Assembly: GCA_040905285.1 (NCBI GenBank) | Contig: JBBDRV010000147.1 | Location: 1-5,534 of the forward strand | Direction of reading: 5' to 3' | Origin: JBBDRV01 sp040905285 | GTDB lineage: Bacteria > Bacteroidota > Rhodothermia > Balneolales > Balneolaceae | Length of the DNA stretch: 5,534 nucleotides | Part shown: piece after piece, positions 4,675 to 5,534 of the stretch | Layout: every line of letters begins with the position of its first letter | How positions within the stretch are numbered: position 1 is the stretch's first letter | The notes under the pieces: generated by a model | Told to the model about the DNA's origin: nothing | Database searches by the model: none | The model's input: the letters and a program-made list of their open reading frames with translations, nothing else | Position numbers and translations under genes: made by a program

Positions 4675-5534
4675 CACCAGTTATAGCCATCAGTATGGGC
4701 GATTACAACGGTATAGGGCCTGAAATTATCCTGAAGGCATTCAGACAGCTTGCCCTGAAAGAAACCAGGCCGCTTGTGATCGGCCACGAACGTGTTCTCC
4801 ATTTTTACAACCGGCAGCTTGGCACCGGCCTGAACATCAAAAAAATAGATCCGGCTGAACTCGCTGCAGGAGGTGATGATATCCTGCATGAGGAAGGCAC
4901 TCTGTATATCATAAACAGTTCGCCGGATTCTGAAATAGAGATCCATCCCGGAGTACTTTCCCCGCTGGCCGGAAAAGCTTCAATGGACGCTGTCAGGATG
5001 GGGACCAACCTTTGTACCAGCGATAAGGCGGATGCCCTGGTAACCGCCTCTATTTCAAAAGAGGCCATCCGCATGGCCGGCTTCAGCTATCCCGGCCATA
5101 CGGAATTCCTGGCGGATCTGACCGGTGCCGCCAGTGTCCAGATGATTCTTGTCAGCGGTGACCTGCGGGTTGCGCTTGCCACAATCCACATACCGTTGAG
5201 TGAGGTATCCTCCGTAATAAACCGTGAACGAATAGGAAACCATCTTTACCTGCTGGACAAATCCCTGAAATCCGATTTTGGCATAAAGGCGCCGAGAATC
5301 GCTGTTTTGGGTCTGAACCCCCATGCCGGAGACGGGGGAGTCATCGGCAACGAGGAGCAGACAATAATACGGCCGTCACTGGAAGCCGCAGCTGAAGAAC
5401 ATATCCATGCGGAAGGTCCCTTTGCTGCTGACGGATTCTTCGGAAACCGTACGTTTGAACAGTTTGATGCCGTACTTGCCATGTATCACGATCAGGGGCT
5501 GATTCCCTTCAAAACACTTTCTTTCGGGTCAGGT
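4671..5534 (+). CDS. pdxA: 4-hydroxythreonine-4-phosphate dehydrogenase PdxA, 3' end beyond window
   Basis: PdxA oxidises 4-phosphohydroxy-L-threonine with NAD(P)+; the product decarboxylates and is condensed with deoxyxylulose 5-phosphate by PdxJ to make pyridoxine 5'-phosphate. The enzyme is a cytoplasmic, divalent-metal-dependent dimer. The 288 codons present contain the three expected metal-binding histidines: H173 in ALATIHIPL, H218 in LNPHAGDGG and H273 in MYHDQG. PGHTEF (141-146) is the conserved substrate-site motif. The N-terminus ISMGDYNGIGPE (7-18) is the form common in Bacteroidota. The E. coli protein is 329 residues, so roughly 40-70 residues are lost past the window edge; the last codon present encodes the glycine of FGSG. 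The ATG at 4671 is the only one in this frame after the TAA at 4620-4622, and its distance to GDYNGIGPE fits the family. No Shine-Dalgarno is present. Confidence 0.95.
   Translation, partial: MTPVIAISMGDYNGIGPEIILKAFRQLALKETRPLVIGHERVLHFYNRQLGTGLNIKKIDPAELAAGGDDILHEEGTLYIINSSPDSEIEIHPGVLSPLAGKASMDAVRMGTNLCTSDKADALVTASISKEAIRMAGFSYPGHTEFLADLTGAASVQMILVSGDLRVALATIHIPLSEVSSVINRERIGNHLYLLDKSLKSDFGIKAPRIAVLGLNPHAGDGGVIGNEEQTIIRPSLEAAAEEHIHAEGPFAADGFFGNRTFEQFDAVLAMYHDQGLIPFKTLSFGSG

Noticed and set aside
4805..5482. Overlapping minus-strand ORFs opposite pdxA
   Set aside because: They are antisense to a clear PdxA coding sequence with all three metal-binding histidines intact, and have no domain of their own.

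Overview
The window looks like ordinary chromosome from the Bacteroidota / Rhodothermota / Balneolota side of the tree. Three things point there. A secreted GWxTD-domain protein is typical of those lineages. PdxA opens with a GDYNGIGPE variant in place of the proteobacterial GDPAGIGPE. Four of the five main genes have no Shine-Dalgarno sequence. Base composition is near 50% G+C in genes, with A+T-rich promoter regions. The assignment to a group is an inference; no rRNA or other firm marker is present.

Layout, left to right. Bases 1-249 hold no gene I can support, but contain three stem-loops and a palindrome. A short SUI1/eIF1-like translation factor (250-480) and a five-repeat TPR protein (530-1147) follow on the plus strand and may be co-transcribed. 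A large carboxyltransferase subunit of a biotin-dependent acyl-CoA carboxylase (2848 down to 1238, minus strand) converges on the TPR gene. A 262-base divergent spacer (2849-3110) separates it from a secreted GWxTD protein (3111-4511). After 159 bases, which contain a possible 28-codon upstream ORF, comes pdxA (4671 onward), cut off by the window edge at residue 288.

The genes do not form one obvious pathway: translation initiation, a protein-interaction scaffold, branched-chain acyl-CoA metabolism, an exported protein of unknown role, and vitamin B6 synthesis. No mobile element, CRISPR array, tRNA, rRNA or defence module is visible.

The most informative non-coding stretch is the divergent spacer. 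It carries a sigma70-like promoter plus a strong Shine-Dalgarno for the carboxylase, a Bacteroidota-type promoter (TTCG-N19-TATTTTTG) for the GWxTD gene, a hairpin-type inverted repeat and two perfect 14-base palindromes. I do not see a clearly new biological system. The items most worth following are this operator-like architecture, the degenerate GWxTD signature, the small ORF whose stop overlaps the pdxA start, and a strong excess of the hexamer ATCCGG/CCGGAT.
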